A stretch of DNA of 64,000 nucleotides from Sulfitobacter guttiformis (GCF_003610455.1 NZ_RAQK01000001.1:1674001-1738000); one strand, 5' to 3'; counted from the first letter of the stretch, positions 8,822 to 17,934 are shown. Translations and numbers: made by a program. Notes: a model not told the origin generated them from the sequence alone.

Positions 8822-10507
8822 TTATCCGAGTTTCACGTTATCGATGCCGACGATCTTGTCGTAGGCGTAGTAAAGCAGCATCACAGCCGCCAGCAGAATT
8901 GCCCCCAGCGCCGCACCCAGACCCCAGTTCAACGAGCTGGATATATGATAGGCAATGCGGTTCGAGATGAAGGTACCGTCAGTACCGCCCACAATAGCGG
9001 GGGTGATATAATAGCCGATGGCCAGAATGAATACGAGGATACTACCCGCACCGATACCAGGCACGGATTGGGGAAAATACACCCGCCAGAACGCGGTCCA
9101 GTTCGTCGCACCAAGGCTTTTAGCAGCGCGCAGATAGGACGGTTGGATCGTTTGCATCACTGAATATAGCGGTAGGATCATGAACGGCAGCAGGATATGC
9201 GTCATCGCGATAATTGTACCGGTCTGGTTGTTGATAAGGGCAAGGCGGTCATCAGTCGCCACAATGCCCAACCAGACGAGCGTATCGTTGATAACGCCCT
9301 GATCCTGAAGCAGTACTTTCCATGCGGAGGTTCGCACCAGAAGCGATGTCCAGAATGGCAAAAGAACAAGGATCAACAGCAGGTTTGCCTGACGGGTAGG
9401 CAGGTTCGCAAGGATCCATGCCACGGGATAGCCAAGCAAGATACAAGACAGTGTAATCGCAACTGACATCACCATCGTGCGCCAGAACAGGATGCCGTAA
9501 ATCTGCTGGTTTTCGGGGCGCATTTCTGCCCCGTCTACGGATTTTTGCATATCGATGGCGTTCAGGAAGTAGCCTGATGTGAGCTTGGGGCTGTAGACCT
9601 GAATCGTCTGCCAAGTTTCGAGATTATGCCATTTATCATCGATCTCGGCAAATGCCGCAGTATAATTGACCGTCTCGAATGTAGCTGCAGCAATGGTAGC
9701 TGCTTTCAGCTGGTCTGCGGCGGGGCCACTGTAAGAGGCTGCGCCGTTTGTACCCGTGAGGTCTTTGTGCAGGGAGGAGTAGGCAATTGCCCATGGATCC
9801 GTTGTGTAGAGGTTCTTGTTGTCCTCGATCTGGGTAAAACGGGCAAATTTCAGATAAGTAGCTGATGTAGCTGGCAGAATGTCTTCGATGCCTTCGCGCA
9901 ACTCGAATCTGGGCTGGGGGCCATCGGCACGCTTCCAGTCTTGCATTTCGGCGAGCCATTCATCACTGGCCATAAAGCTGTTCCAGTTTTCGCCAGTCTT
10001 CCAGAAATCATCAAGGTCCTCGAACTGATCCTGATATACCTCGCCCATGTCCTCAACGCTGCGACCAGATTTGCGAAAGAGCGATGACATGCCCGTCAGT
10101 TCGTAATTGAGGCGGGATCCGAGGCGCGTATGTGACTTTTCCTCGACGGCAAAGAACATATCGTCATAGAGCGCCGCAAAGACGGCCTCATCGGGAATTT
10201 CGGACCCTTTAGCATCCCAGCGCGAAAGCTCGGAAGTTGTAAGGGGAAGTGTATCTGACACGATATCGTTTTCGACAGAGCGGAAGAGCATATCAGCGAT
10301 AGGCGCGACAAAGGTGACCAGAACGAAAAGTAAAAGAGGAGCGATCAGGGCTAGCGCACGCATTTTTTGCAGTCTTAGCGCGCGGTTGAGCGATTTTTTC
10401 AGCGGTGTGCCATCGGCGGCAAGCATTGGTCCTGTATGGGCGGCATCTGCAATGCGCGCTTCGGCGGCGGAGGATGATGCTGTTTGTGCTGTTGGTGAGT
10501 CGCTCAT
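8822..10507 (-). CDS. Polyamine-type ABC transporter permease (PotB-like) with large periplasmic insertion
   Basis: 561 aa, nearly twice the usual ~290. A cytoplasmic N-terminal tail is followed by TM1 (ALALIAPLLLFVLVTFVAPIADM). Then come about 245 mostly hydrophilic residues, up to the next span near residue 330 (MVMSVAITLSCILLGYPVAWILA). The C-terminal ~230 residues form the standard permease domain with the loop LRAAKSLGATNWTAFWRVYFPQ. The insertion lies after TM1, so it probably faces the periplasm and may help contact the binding protein; this is inferred. GGGGAC precedes the ATG. The gap to the downstream permease is 11 nt. Confidence 0.88.
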   Translation of the reverse strand: MSDSPTAQTASSSAAEARIADAAHTGPMLAADGTPLKKSLNRALRLQKMRALALIAPLLLFVLVTFVAPIADMLFRSVENDIVSDTLPLTTSELSRWDAKGSEIPDEAVFAALYDDMFFAVEEKSHTRLGSRLNYELTGMSSLFRKSGRSVEDMGEVYQDQFEDLDDFWKTGENWNSFMASDEWLAEMQDWKRADGPQPRFELREGIEDILPATSATYLKFARFTQIEDNKNLYTTDPWAIAYSSLHKDLTGTNGAASYSGPAADQLKAATIAAATFETVNYTAAFAEIDDKWHNLETWQTIQVYSPKLTSGYFLNAIDMQKSVDGAEMRPENQQIYGILFWRTMVMSVAITLSCILLGYPVAWILANLPTRQANLLLILVLLPFWTSLLVRTSAWKVLLQDQGVINDTLVWLGIVATDDRLALINNQTGTIIAMTHILLPFMILPLYSVMQTIQPSYLRAAKSLGATNWTAFWRVYFPQSVPGIGAGSILVFILAIGYYITPAIVGGTDGTFISNRIAYHISSSLNWGLGAALGAILLAAVMLLYYAYDKIVGIDNVKLG

Positions 10508-10559
10508 GGTGTCCCCATCGGCTTGATCTTAAAAGAAAATTTTCCGAAAGTATAAGTGC

Positions 10560-10584
10560 GGAGAGGGCCGTGATGGCCCCCTCC
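10560..10584 (-). terminator. Intercistronic hairpin after the first binding-protein gene
   Basis: On the minus-strand RNA GGAGGGGGCC pairs with GGCCCTCTCC around a 5-nt loop (one G-U pair). It starts 16 nt after the binding-protein stop and ends 52 nt before the permease start. No U run. It probably protects the upstream message and lowers permease expression relative to the binding protein. Confidence 0.55.
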
Positions 10585-10600
10585 TTTAGCGAGCTAGAGC

Positions 10601-11707
10601 TTACTTAACCAACCACGCCTGGAACTTGGCGTCGATGTCGTCACGGTAATCCGCCCAGAACTCATAGTTAAAGTTGAAGACGTTCGTTGCGTTTGCAGGG
10701 TCTGTTGGCATGTGTGGTGCCATGTCGATTCCCAGCTCTGCGTGCTTGCCGACCAGCGGTGCGGAGGATGCACGCGCAGGACCGTAAGAGATATACGCAG
10801 CCTGATCGGCCAAACGCTGTGTGTCTGTCGCAAACTTGAGGTAGTCCAGCGCACGTGCCTGACGCTCGGGTGTCAGGCCGGTTGGAATGATGAATACGTC
10901 CAGGTCGAACATCTGACCGTCCCAGAGCATCGCAACTGGCTGCTTCTGCTCTTCGATAACCGAGAACAGGCGCCCGTTGTACGTGGAGCCCATCACAACT
11001 TCGCCATCGGCGAGCAGTTGTGGCGTGTCGGCGCCAGCATTCCACCAAACGACATCACTTTTGATGGTATCGAGCTTTGCAAGAGCTTGCTCCTGACCTT
11101 CCGGGGTCGCCAGAACGTCATAGATCTCGTCTTTTGCTACGCCGTCACACATCAGCGCCCATTCCATGTTACCAATCGGACGCTTTTCCAGCGCGCGTTT
11201 TCCTGGATATGCTGCTGTGTCGAACACATCGCAGACCGAAGTCGGAGGCGTGTCGCCCACCAGATCCGTACGGTAGCCGAATGTTGTCGAGAAAACGATC
11301 AGCGGGATCGCGCAGTCGTTAATGATGTTTGCGCCAAAATCGTCTGTTGCGGATGTACCATCGGGTGCTGCTGCGAGCATCTCGTCAAAGTCGATCTCCA
11401 TGGCCAGACCTTCGTCGCACAGACGAATGGAGTCAGCCGCTGTTACGTCGACCACGTCCCATGTGACATTACCGGCCTCGTTCATCGCGCGCAGCTTTGC
11501 GACGGCTTCGGCAGAAGATTCGTCATTAACGATCTTTACGCCGGCCATTTCTGCATAGGGCTCGTTGTACGCTTTTTGCTGGCTGTTGGAGTATGCACCA
11601 CCCCAGCTGACGACGGTCAGTTCGTTCGCCATATGAGCTTCGGAGTGTGCCATTCCGGCCGCCACTGTAAGTGCGGTGGATGCCAAAAGTGTTTTTGTGA
11701 GGTTCAT
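10601..11707 (-). CDS. Extracellular polyamine-type solute-binding protein (PotD/PotF family)
   Basis: 368 aa from ATG 11707. This start is preferred over a longer frame because GGGAGAG lies just upstream and a clear signal peptide follows (LLASTALTVAAGMAHSEA). The mature part begins ELTVVSWGGAYSNSQQKAY, the family's first strand; WDVVDVTAADSIRLCDEGL and GSTYNGRLF match PBP type 2 proteins of COG0687. Periplasmic capture of a polyamine or related amine is likely, but the exact ligand is not readable. The protein has several cysteines (SIRLCDEG, NDCAIP, TSVCDVF, ALMCDG), unusual for this family and possibly disulfide-linked. Second gene of a four-gene operon. Confidence 0.88.
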   Translation of the reverse strand: MNLTKTLLASTALTVAAGMAHSEAHMANELTVVSWGGAYSNSQQKAYNEPYAEMAGVKIVNDESSAEAVAKLRAMNEAGNVTWDVVDVTAADSIRLCDEGLAMEIDFDEMLAAAPDGTSATDDFGANIINDCAIPLIVFSTTFGYRTDLVGDTPPTSVCDVFDTAAYPGKRALEKRPIGNMEWALMCDGVAKDEIYDVLATPEGQEQALAKLDTIKSDVVWWNAGADTPQLLADGEVVMGSTYNGRLFSVIEEQKQPVAMLWDGQMFDLDVFIIPTGLTPERQARALDYLKFATDTQRLADQAAYISYGPARASSAPLVGKHAELGIDMAPHMPTDPANATNVFNFNYEFWADYRDDIDAKFQAWLVK

Positions 11708-11827
11708 TAGTCTCTCCCAGTATTTTTCCCGTTTCGGGTATTCCAAGGGGGCAGCAACGGGTTTGGCTGCCTCCTCTTATGGATCACAGCACCTTGAGGT
11801 GCCGCGATATGACACGCGAGGTGAACG

Positions 11828-12928
11828 TTAGGCGTCCAGCGCGCGGCAATCTTCGGGCAACCAGCCGATTTCGATCTGGGTGCCTGGGGTCAGGCGAACC
11901 TGGTCGGGCGCGTTGCGGGTTTTCACCACAAAATCCTCTCGGCCTGCAACGCGCAGGCGGGTGCGGAAGATGTCGCCCATATAAATGAATTCCAGAACTT
12001 CGGCTTTGAGGGTGAAAGCGCCCTCGCGCATCCGCTCCTTGTTATATTCAACCCGTTCGGGACGGATAGAAACGCGGGTGCGTTCGCCTGCTTTAGTCAC
12101 GTTAATAGGCTTCGCTTCGATCAGTTCGCCGCTGTCGAGCTGAACCATGGCAACGCCGCCTTTGATCTCTTTTACGACGCCTTCGAGGGTGTTATTTTCC
12201 CCGATGAACTGGGCGACGAAACTGTTTTCCGGCTCTTCATAGAGTTTGTCCGGCGGTGCCAGCTGCTGTATGCGGCCATCGTCGAACACGGCAACACGGT
12301 CTGACATTGTGAGGGCTTCCGTCTGGTCATGCGTCACGTAGACCACCGTAATTCCCAGATCATGGGCCAGTCGCGTAATTTCGAACTGCAATGTCTCGCG
12401 CAGTTGCTTATCAAGTGCGCCAAGCGGCTCGTCCATCAAGACTAGCTCTGGCTCGAATACCAATGCGCGGGCGAGGGCGATCCGCTGCTGCTGACCACCC
12501 GACAGCTGCGCCGGGCGGCGGCCTGCAAAATCTTGCATCTGCACCATGCTCAACGTGCGCATGACTTTTTCCTCACGCGCAGATTTGCCGATCTTGCGTA
12601 CTTCCAAAGGAAAGGAAAGGTTCTCTGCAACCGTCATGTGTGGAAACAGTGCATAGTTCTGGAATACCATGCCAATGCCACGCTTGTGCGGGGGAATGTT
12701 ATTAATGGACACTCCGTCAAGGCGGATATCGCCATGGGTTGCTGTCTCGAAGCCGGCAAGCATCATCAGGCAGGTTGTCTTGCCGGACCCCGAAGGTCCA
12801 AGCATCGTGAGAAACTCGCCTTTCGGCATGCTCAGGTTCAGATCTTTGACGACAAGGTTCTCGCCATCATAGCTTTTTTGTACGCGCTCAAACTCGACGA
12901 AGGCGGCGCTGTTTTTGGTATCGGCCAA
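11828..12928 (-). CDS. Polyamine-type ABC transporter ATP-binding protein (PotA-like)
   Basis: 366 aa with a TTG start at 12928; no ATG or GTG lies nearby in frame and GGGGAG sits about 9 nt upstream. Walker A GPSGSGKTT at residues 44-52, Q-loop VFQNYALFPH, signature LSGGQQQR at 142-149, Walker B LVLMDEP at 162-168, and the switch His in VTHDQTEA. The C-terminal ~120 residues form the TOBE regulatory domain of the PotA/MalK group (RVSIRPERVEY). It powers the two permeases encoded downstream and is the first gene of the operon; a 120-nt gap separates it from the binding-protein gene. Confidence 0.93.
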   Translation of the reverse strand: MADTKNSAAFVEFERVQKSYDGENLVVKDLNLSMPKGEFLTMLGPSGSGKTTCLMMLAGFETATHGDIRLDGVSINNIPPHKRGIGMVFQNYALFPHMTVAENLSFPLEVRKIGKSAREEKVMRTLSMVQMQDFAGRRPAQLSGGQQQRIALARALVFEPELVLMDEPLGALDKQLRETLQFEITRLAHDLGITVVYVTHDQTEALTMSDRVAVFDDGRIQQLAPPDKLYEEPENSFVAQFIGENNTLEGVVKEIKGGVAMVQLDSGELIEAKPINVTKAGERTRVSIRPERVEYNKERMREGAFTLKAEVLEFIYMGDIFRTRLRVAGREDFVVKTRNAPDQVRLTPGTQIEIGWLPEDCRALDA

Positions 12929-13020
12929 GGTGATGGCTCCCCGTAGTCTTTGTTATTTTTAACATTGACGGAAAGTAAGCGCATACACGGCCTTTTTTGC
13001 AACTGGATAAAGCCAAAACT

Positions 13021-13049
13021 GGCCAATTCTTGAAGATTCAAGGCCAATT
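13021..13049. promoter_or_regulatory. Operator-like repeats upstream of the first polyamine operon
   Basis: The octamer GGCCAATT occurs at 13021-13028 and again at 13042-13049, 21 bp apart, about two helical turns. Between them lies the palindrome CTTGAA-GA-TTCAAG (13029-13042). The block is about 95-120 nt upstream of the TTG start of the ATPase gene, a natural place for a dimeric regulator. No regulator family is recognised and no regulator gene lies beside it. Confidence 0.45.
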
Positions 13050-13095
13050 GACTAAATTCTTAACACATTCAGGAAAAAAGCCTTCAATTTAGGAG

Positions 13096-13124
13096 TATAG
13101 GGCGCGAACCTAATGCGCCCTATA
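13096..13124 (-). terminator. Hairpin terminator after the aminotransferase gene
   Basis: TATAGGGCGC (13096-13105) and GCGCCCTATA (13115-13124) form a perfect 10-bp stem with a 9-nt loop. On the minus-strand RNA it starts 9 nt after the stop codon; a run of six uridines comes about 16 nt after the stem. It would separate this gene from the next operon on the same strand. Confidence 0.65.
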
Positions 13125-13132
13125 CGCGAATC

Positions 13133-14530
13133 CTAGGATTCGGCTTTGAGCATGTCGCCTTCTTTGAGGGCTTTATAGGTGTCATCGAGGGCAAGCTTGG
13201 CGCGCTTATGGAACACGTCAATCTCATCGGGTGTAATCACCAATGGCGGTGAAATGATCATCCGGTCGCCCACATGTCGCATGACCAGATTGTTGGCAAA
13301 GCACCGTTCGCGGCACATGAAACCCGCCGTACCTTTTGCCATTGCAAACTTGGCGCGTGACGCTTTGTGCGGTGTCAGCGGCAGCGAGGCCATCATGCCC
13401 GAGACATTAACGCCACCCACCAGAGGGTGCTCTCCCAATTGATCCAGCACTGCTTTGAAGGCGGGTGCTGCCACATTGTTCACGTGATCGAGAATGTTAT
13501 CGTCCTGCATGATCCGCAGGTTTTCAAGCGCGACAGCGGCGCAGACCGGATGGCCGGAGTAGGTATAGCCGTGGTTAAACTCGATCGCGTTGATAACTTC
13601 TGCAATTTCGTCACAGACAATTGAGCCACCGATGGGCACATAACCGGAGCTAAGCCCCTTGGCGATCGTCATTATATGCGGCTTTATCCCCATTGTGGTC
13701 GAGCCAAACCAGTTGCCAGTCCGACCAAAACCACAAATCACCTCGTCAGCGATGATAAGAACGTTGTACTTATCACAGATGCGCTGGATTTCAGGCCAGT
13801 AGGTGTTGGGCGGCACAATTACACCACCGGCGCCCTGTACGGGTTCAGCGATAAAGGCCGCTACGTTCTCTGCACCCAGTTCGAGAATTTTCGCTTCCAG
13901 CTCTTGGGCGCGCGCGAGGCCGAATTCCTCGGGTGTGTGATCGCCACCTTCGGCATACCAGTCGGGTTGCCCGATATGGTGTATACCCGGAATGGGCAGG
14001 CCACCTTGTTCATGCATGTAGGTCATGCCGCCCAAGCTGCCCGATCCGACAGTCGATCCATGATAGCCGTTCAGACGGCTAATAATGTGGGATTTTTGCG
14101 GATGTCCCTTTTCAGCCCAATACACCCGCACCATGCGCAGGTTGGTATCATTCGCTTCTGATCCCGAGCCCGCGAAAAACACATGATTGAGTCCTTCTGG
14201 CGCCAGCTTGGCCAACTCGGCGGCGAGCGCGATTACGGGGGTATGCGTGGTGTTGAAGAAAGTGTTGTAGAACGGAAGTTCCATCATCTGGCGCGCCGCC
14301 ACGTTTACCAGCTCCTCGCGGCCATAGCCGAGGTTCACACACCACAGACCAGCCATGGCATCGAGAATTTCGTTTCCCTCGCTGTCGCGCAAATAGATGC
14401 CTTTGCCGCTCGTGATCACGCGCGCACCGCGCTCTTTCAGCTCGTCATTGGTGGTGAAGGGGTGCATGTGATGCGCAGCGTCCAACGCTTGCAATTCGGC
14501 GGTCGGGAGGTGGTTGGATACGGTGGTCAT
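13133..14530 (-). CDS. Class III aminotransferase, putrescine-pyruvate (SpuC-like) type
   Basis: 465 aa from ATG 14530, chosen because AGGGGC lies 7 nt upstream and family members start near this point. PLP-dependent class III fold: FFAGSGSEANDTNLRMVR, HGSTVGSGSLGG, EPVQGAGGVIVPP, the PLP-binding Asp262 of ADEVICGFGRTG, and the Schiff-base Lys291 of MTIAKGLSSGYVP. Proteins with this pattern next to polyamine transporters transfer the amino group of putrescine or another diamine to pyruvate. The substrate is inferred from context, as beta-alanine or other omega-amino acids are alternatives. It is transcribed divergently from the binding-protein operon that follows. Confidence 0.88.
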   Translation of the reverse strand: MTTVSNHLPTAELQALDAAHHMHPFTTNDELKERGARVITSGKGIYLRDSEGNEILDAMAGLWCVNLGYGREELVNVAARQMMELPFYNTFFNTTHTPVIALAAELAKLAPEGLNHVFFAGSGSEANDTNLRMVRVYWAEKGHPQKSHIISRLNGYHGSTVGSGSLGGMTYMHEQGGLPIPGIHHIGQPDWYAEGGDHTPEEFGLARAQELEAKILELGAENVAAFIAEPVQGAGGVIVPPNTYWPEIQRICDKYNVLIIADEVICGFGRTGNWFGSTTMGIKPHIMTIAKGLSSGYVPIGGSIVCDEIAEVINAIEFNHGYTYSGHPVCAAVALENLRIMQDDNILDHVNNVAAPAFKAVLDQLGEHPLVGGVNVSGMMASLPLTPHKASRAKFAMAKGTAGFMCRERCFANNLVMRHVGDRMIISPPLVITPDEIDVFHKRAKLALDDTYKALKEGDMLKAES

Positions 14531-14755
14531 AAAGGCCCCTCTGAAACTAAAGTTCGGTTTGGGGCAAAATATGATCAAATTCTTGCGGGGTCAATCAAAC
14601 ACTCCAATTGAGGCTTTTTCCATCTGCTCGATTCATGTGCAAATTTCCTATGTCAGCAGACGCAATGGGCTGATTCACCTTGGCAAAGCGCGTAAAATTT
14701 GCTCACAATCCCGCTAATGTCGGGGAAAACTGGCATCACCTATGGGAGTCACACA

Positions 14756-15841
14756 ATGATTAAGTCACTTTTGACAGGCACTGCTGCTGTTGCGCTGGTC
14801 GCCGGTGCGGCATTTGCCGAAGAAGTACGCGTTTACAACTGGTCGGATTATATTGACGAAGAACTGCTTGCGAAGTTTGAAGAAGAAACCGGCATCAAAC
14901 TGATTTACGATGTGTTCGACAGTAACGAAGTGCTGGAAACAAAACTGCTTGCGGGCGGATCGGGTTATGATGTGGTTGTGCCTTCCGGCACCTTCCTGCA
15001 GCGCCAGATTATCGCAGGCGCCTTTCAGAAGCTCGACACCGAGAAACTGCCCAACATCTCAAACATGTGGGATGTGGTCGAAAAGCGCACCGAGCAATAT
15101 GACCCCGAAAATGCCTATTCAATCAACTATATGTGGGGCACCACCGGGATCGGTGTGAATGTCCCGAAAGTGAAGGAAATTCTTGGTGACGATGCGCCAA
15201 TTACATCTCTCGAACTGGTGCTGAACCCTGACAATATGGCCAAGCTGGCCGATTGCGGAGTACATTTCCTTGATGCGCCGGCCGAGATGATGCCGATGGC
15301 CCTCAAGTATATTGGTGAAGATCCAGACAGCAAAGATCCGGAAGTTCTTGCCAAGGCCGAAGAGGTCATGATGAAGATCCGCCCCTACATCCAGAAGTTC
15401 CACAGCTCTGAATATATCAACGCTCTGGCGAATGGCGATATTTGTGTTGCGGTTGGCTGGTCAGGTGACATTCTTCAAGCCCGTGACCGCGCGGCAGAGG
15501 CTGACAATGGCGTCGAGATCGCATTTAACGCTCCGAAGGAGGGTGCACAGATGTGGTTTGACCAGATGGCCATTCCGGTCGATGCGCCAAACGTCGAGAA
15601 CGCGCATGTTTTCCTGAACTTTATCATGGATGCCCAAAATATGGCGGCGGCATCTAATTATGTCTATTACGCCAACGGAAATAAGGCGTCGCAGGAGTTC
15701 CTGATTGAGGATGTCAGCGGCGATCCGGCGATATATCCTGACGCGGCGACACTGGACAATCTGTTTACGACAACACCCTATGAGCCCAAAGTACAGCGCA
15801 CTGTGACGCGCAGCTGGACGCGGATCAAATCCGGCACCTGA
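14756..15841 (+). CDS. Putrescine/polyamine-binding periplasmic protein (PotF/SpuD-like)
   Basis: 361 aa from ATG 14756, chosen for the upstream TGGGAG and the clean signal peptide (LLTGTAAVALVAGAAFAEE). The mature start VRVYNWSDYIDEELLAKFEEETGI is diagnostic of PotF/SpuD proteins; GGSGYDVVVPSGTFLQRQ, MWGTTGIGVN, and YINALANGDICVAVGWSGD, which carries the Trp and Asp that usually contact the diamine, are present. First gene of a plus-strand operon with ATPase, two permeases and an amine oxidase, and divergent from the aminotransferase, so it probably delivers putrescine for catabolism. Confidence 0.93.
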   Translation: MIKSLLTGTAAVALVAGAAFAEEVRVYNWSDYIDEELLAKFEEETGIKLIYDVFDSNEVLETKLLAGGSGYDVVVPSGTFLQRQIIAGAFQKLDTEKLPNISNMWDVVEKRTEQYDPENAYSINYMWGTTGIGVNVPKVKEILGDDAPITSLELVLNPDNMAKLADCGVHFLDAPAEMMPMALKYIGEDPDSKDPEVLAKAEEVMMKIRPYIQKFHSSEYINALANGDICVAVGWSGDILQARDRAAEADNGVEIAFNAPKEGAQMWFDQMAIPVDAPNVENAHVFLNFIMDAQNMAAASNYVYYANGNKASQEFLIEDVSGDPAIYPDAATLDNLFTTTPYEPKVQRTVTRSWTRIKSGT

Positions 15842-15854
15842 ACCGGCGACAAAA

Positions 15855-15877
15855 GGGTAGGGCCACTGGCCCTGCCC
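15855..15877 (+). terminator. Intercistronic hairpin after the second binding-protein gene
   Basis: GGGTAGGGCC (15855-15864) pairs with GGCCCTGCCC (15868-15877), one U-G pair, 3-nt loop, followed by a T-rich GTTTCATATTTC. It starts 13 nt after the stop. The U-rich tail makes partial termination plausible, lowering transcription of the transporter genes downstream. Confidence 0.6.
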
Positions 15878-15906
15878 GTTTCATATTTCAATAACGGGGT
15901 ACTCTT

Positions 15907-17055
15907 GTGGCGAAACCTAAGGCCGATGCGTGGGACAGTGAATTTTCACCTTGGGACAACCCGCATGAAGAACCGCTTATACGGTTCAAGAATGTTACCA
16001 AGCGCTTTGGCAGTTTTGTCGCGATCGACAACCTGACGCAGGACATTTACGCCCGCGAGTTTTTCGCTTTGCTGGGTCCATCCGGCTGTGGGAAGACGAC
16101 GATGATGCGGATGCTCGCAGGTTTCGAGAGCGTGAGCGAAGGCACGATCGAACTGGCAGGACAGGATATGGCATCGGTGCCGCCGAACCAGCGCGCCGTG
16201 AACATGATGTTCCAGTCCTACGCACTTTTTCCGCATCTGAGTGTGTACGAGAACATCGCATTTGGCCTGCGCCGCGACAAGCTGTCGAAAGATGCAATAG
16301 ATGCCCGTGTGACGGATATGCTGAAACTTACGCGGCTGGAAAAATTTGCCCGACGAAAACCTCACCAGATTTCAGGGGGCCAGCGCCAGCGCGTTGCCCT
16401 TGCCCGCAGCCTTGCAAAAGCGCCTAAGCTTTTGTTGCTCGACGAGCCTCTGGGCGCGCTTGATAAAAAGCTGCGTCAGGAAACCCAGTTTGAACTGATG
16501 GATATTCAGGAGACAACCGGCACAACCTTTGTGATTGTGACGCATGATCAGGAGGAGGCGATGACCGTCGCTTCGCGCGTGGCCGTGATGGACGAGGGCC
16601 GTATCATTCAGGTGGCCACACCGGGCCGTATTTATGAAGCGCCAAACAGTGTCTATGTCGCAGATTTTATCGGTGATGTGAATATTATCAGTGGCACGGC
16701 CAAAGCTGCGGGCACGGACAGGTATTTTGTCGACTGGGCCCCAAATCAGGCGCCAATCCTCGCCACCTCCGAGCGCCCGTTTGTCGAAGGTCAGGAATGT
16801 CATCTCGCCATTCGCCCCGAGAAAATCAGCATTACAAAAGAGAAACCGGATGAGGCGGAGAATGCCGTTCAGGGCAAGGTTCTTGATATTGCGTATCTGG
16901 GAAATCTCAGCACCTACCATGTAGAAATGCCTGGCGGGCAGGTTATCAAGGCGCAGACCGCAAATACCCGGCGTCTGTCGCGCCGTGATATCACATGGGA
17001 AGATCCGGTATGGATCCGGTGGAACGCGACCGCTGGCGTATTGTTGGAGCACTGA
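15907..17055 (+). CDS. Putrescine ABC transporter ATP-binding protein (PotG-like)
   Basis: 382 aa, GTG start at 15907 with GGGG about 8 nt upstream. Walker A GPSGCGKTT at residues 57-65, Q-loop MFQSYALFPH, signature ISGGQRQR at 155-162, Walker B LLLLDEP at 175-181, switch His in VTHDQEEAMT. The last ~130 residues form the TOBE domain (CHLAIRPEKISITKE). The N-terminal 20-residue extension before the first strand is usual for PotG. It energises the PotH/PotI pair encoded 3 nt downstream. Confidence 0.94.
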   Translation: MAKPKADAWDSEFSPWDNPHEEPLIRFKNVTKRFGSFVAIDNLTQDIYAREFFALLGPSGCGKTTMMRMLAGFESVSEGTIELAGQDMASVPPNQRAVNMMFQSYALFPHLSVYENIAFGLRRDKLSKDAIDARVTDMLKLTRLEKFARRKPHQISGGQRQRVALARSLAKAPKLLLLDEPLGALDKKLRQETQFELMDIQETTGTTFVIVTHDQEEAMTVASRVAVMDEGRIIQVATPGRIYEAPNSVYVADFIGDVNIISGTAKAAGTDRYFVDWAPNQAPILATSERPFVEGQECHLAIRPEKISITKEKPDEAENAVQGKVLDIAYLGNLSTYHVEMPGGQVIKAQTANTRRLSRRDITWEDPVWIRWNATAGVLLEH

Positions 17056-17058
17056 GGG

Positions 17059-17934
17059 ATGCGCCGTTTTGCCCTTATCGCCCTACCATATACATGGCTG
17101 CTGGCGCTGTTTCTGGTGCCGTTCCTGATTGTATTCAAAATATCGCTTTCGGATATCGCGCTCTCTATTCCTCCCTACACCCCTACTGCAAAAGACGGGT
17201 TCGGAGCTCTGATCGAAGGACTCGATTTCGAGAATTTCGTTTTCCTCACCACCGACGATTTGTACTATAAGGCTTACTTGAGCAGTCTCAAAATCGCTCT
17301 CATTTCGACCATTCTTACACTGCTGGTGGGCTATCCGATTGCTTACGGTATGGCGCGGGCACCGGAGGAATGGCGCGCCACGCTAATGATGTTGGTTATT
17401 CTGCCGTTCTGGACCTCGTTTCTGATCCGCGTATATGCTTGGATTGGTATCCTCAGCAACGAGGGGTTCCTCAACCAATTTCTCCTGTGGACAGGTATCA
17501 TTTCTGCCCCGCTCACCATTCTTAACACAAATACGGCTGTCTATATAGGCATCGTTTATACCTATCTGCCGTTCATGATCCTTCCGATCTATGCCGCGCT
17601 TGACCGGATGGACGATAGCCTGATCGAGGCGGCCGAAGACCTTGGTTGCTCGCGGCTTACCGCATTTTGGTTGGTCACCATCCCGCTATCGAAAAACGGC
17701 ATCATCGCTGGTTGTTTTCTGGTGTTCATCCCCGCGCTGGGTGAGTTTGTTATTCCCTCGCTTCTGGGGGGCTCCGGCACGCTGATGATCGGCAAGGTCC
17801 TGTTTGAGGAGTTCTTTAACAACCGTGACTGGCCGGTTGCCTCTGCTGTCGCTGTGATCCTTTTGCTGATCTTGATTGTGCCTATCGTTCTATTTCAACG
17901 GAACCAGCAAAGACAGGCGGAGGCAGAAACATGA
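17059..17934 (+). CDS. Putrescine ABC transporter permease (PotH-like)
   Basis: 291 aa with six predicted membrane spans. The first is RFALIALPYTWLLALFLVPFLIVF. The ATPase-contact loop is SLIEAAEDLGCSRLTAFWLVTIPLSKNG. Start 3 nt after the ATPase gene. The C terminus overlaps the next permease by 4 nt (ATGA), so the two are translationally coupled and probably made in equal amounts as a heterodimer. Confidence 0.93.
   Translation: MRRFALIALPYTWLLALFLVPFLIVFKISLSDIALSIPPYTPTAKDGFGALIEGLDFENFVFLTTDDLYYKAYLSSLKIALISTILTLLVGYPIAYGMARAPEEWRATLMMLVILPFWTSFLIRVYAWIGILSNEGFLNQFLLWTGIISAPLTILNTNTAVYIGIVYTYLPFMILPIYAALDRMDDSLIEAAEDLGCSRLTAFWLVTIPLSKNGIIAGCFLVFIPALGEFVIPSLLGGSGTLMIGKVLFEEFFNNRDWPVASAVAVILLLILIVPIVLFQRNQQRQAEAET

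Noticed and set aside
10712-11710. 332-codon plus frame across the binding-protein gene
   Set aside because: Lies exactly antisense to the binding-protein gene, is Cys/Arg/His-rich and has no family motif; a shadow of GC-rich codon use.
16372-17052. 226-codon minus frame opposite the PotG-like gene
   Set aside because: Antisense shadow of an obvious ABC ATPase.
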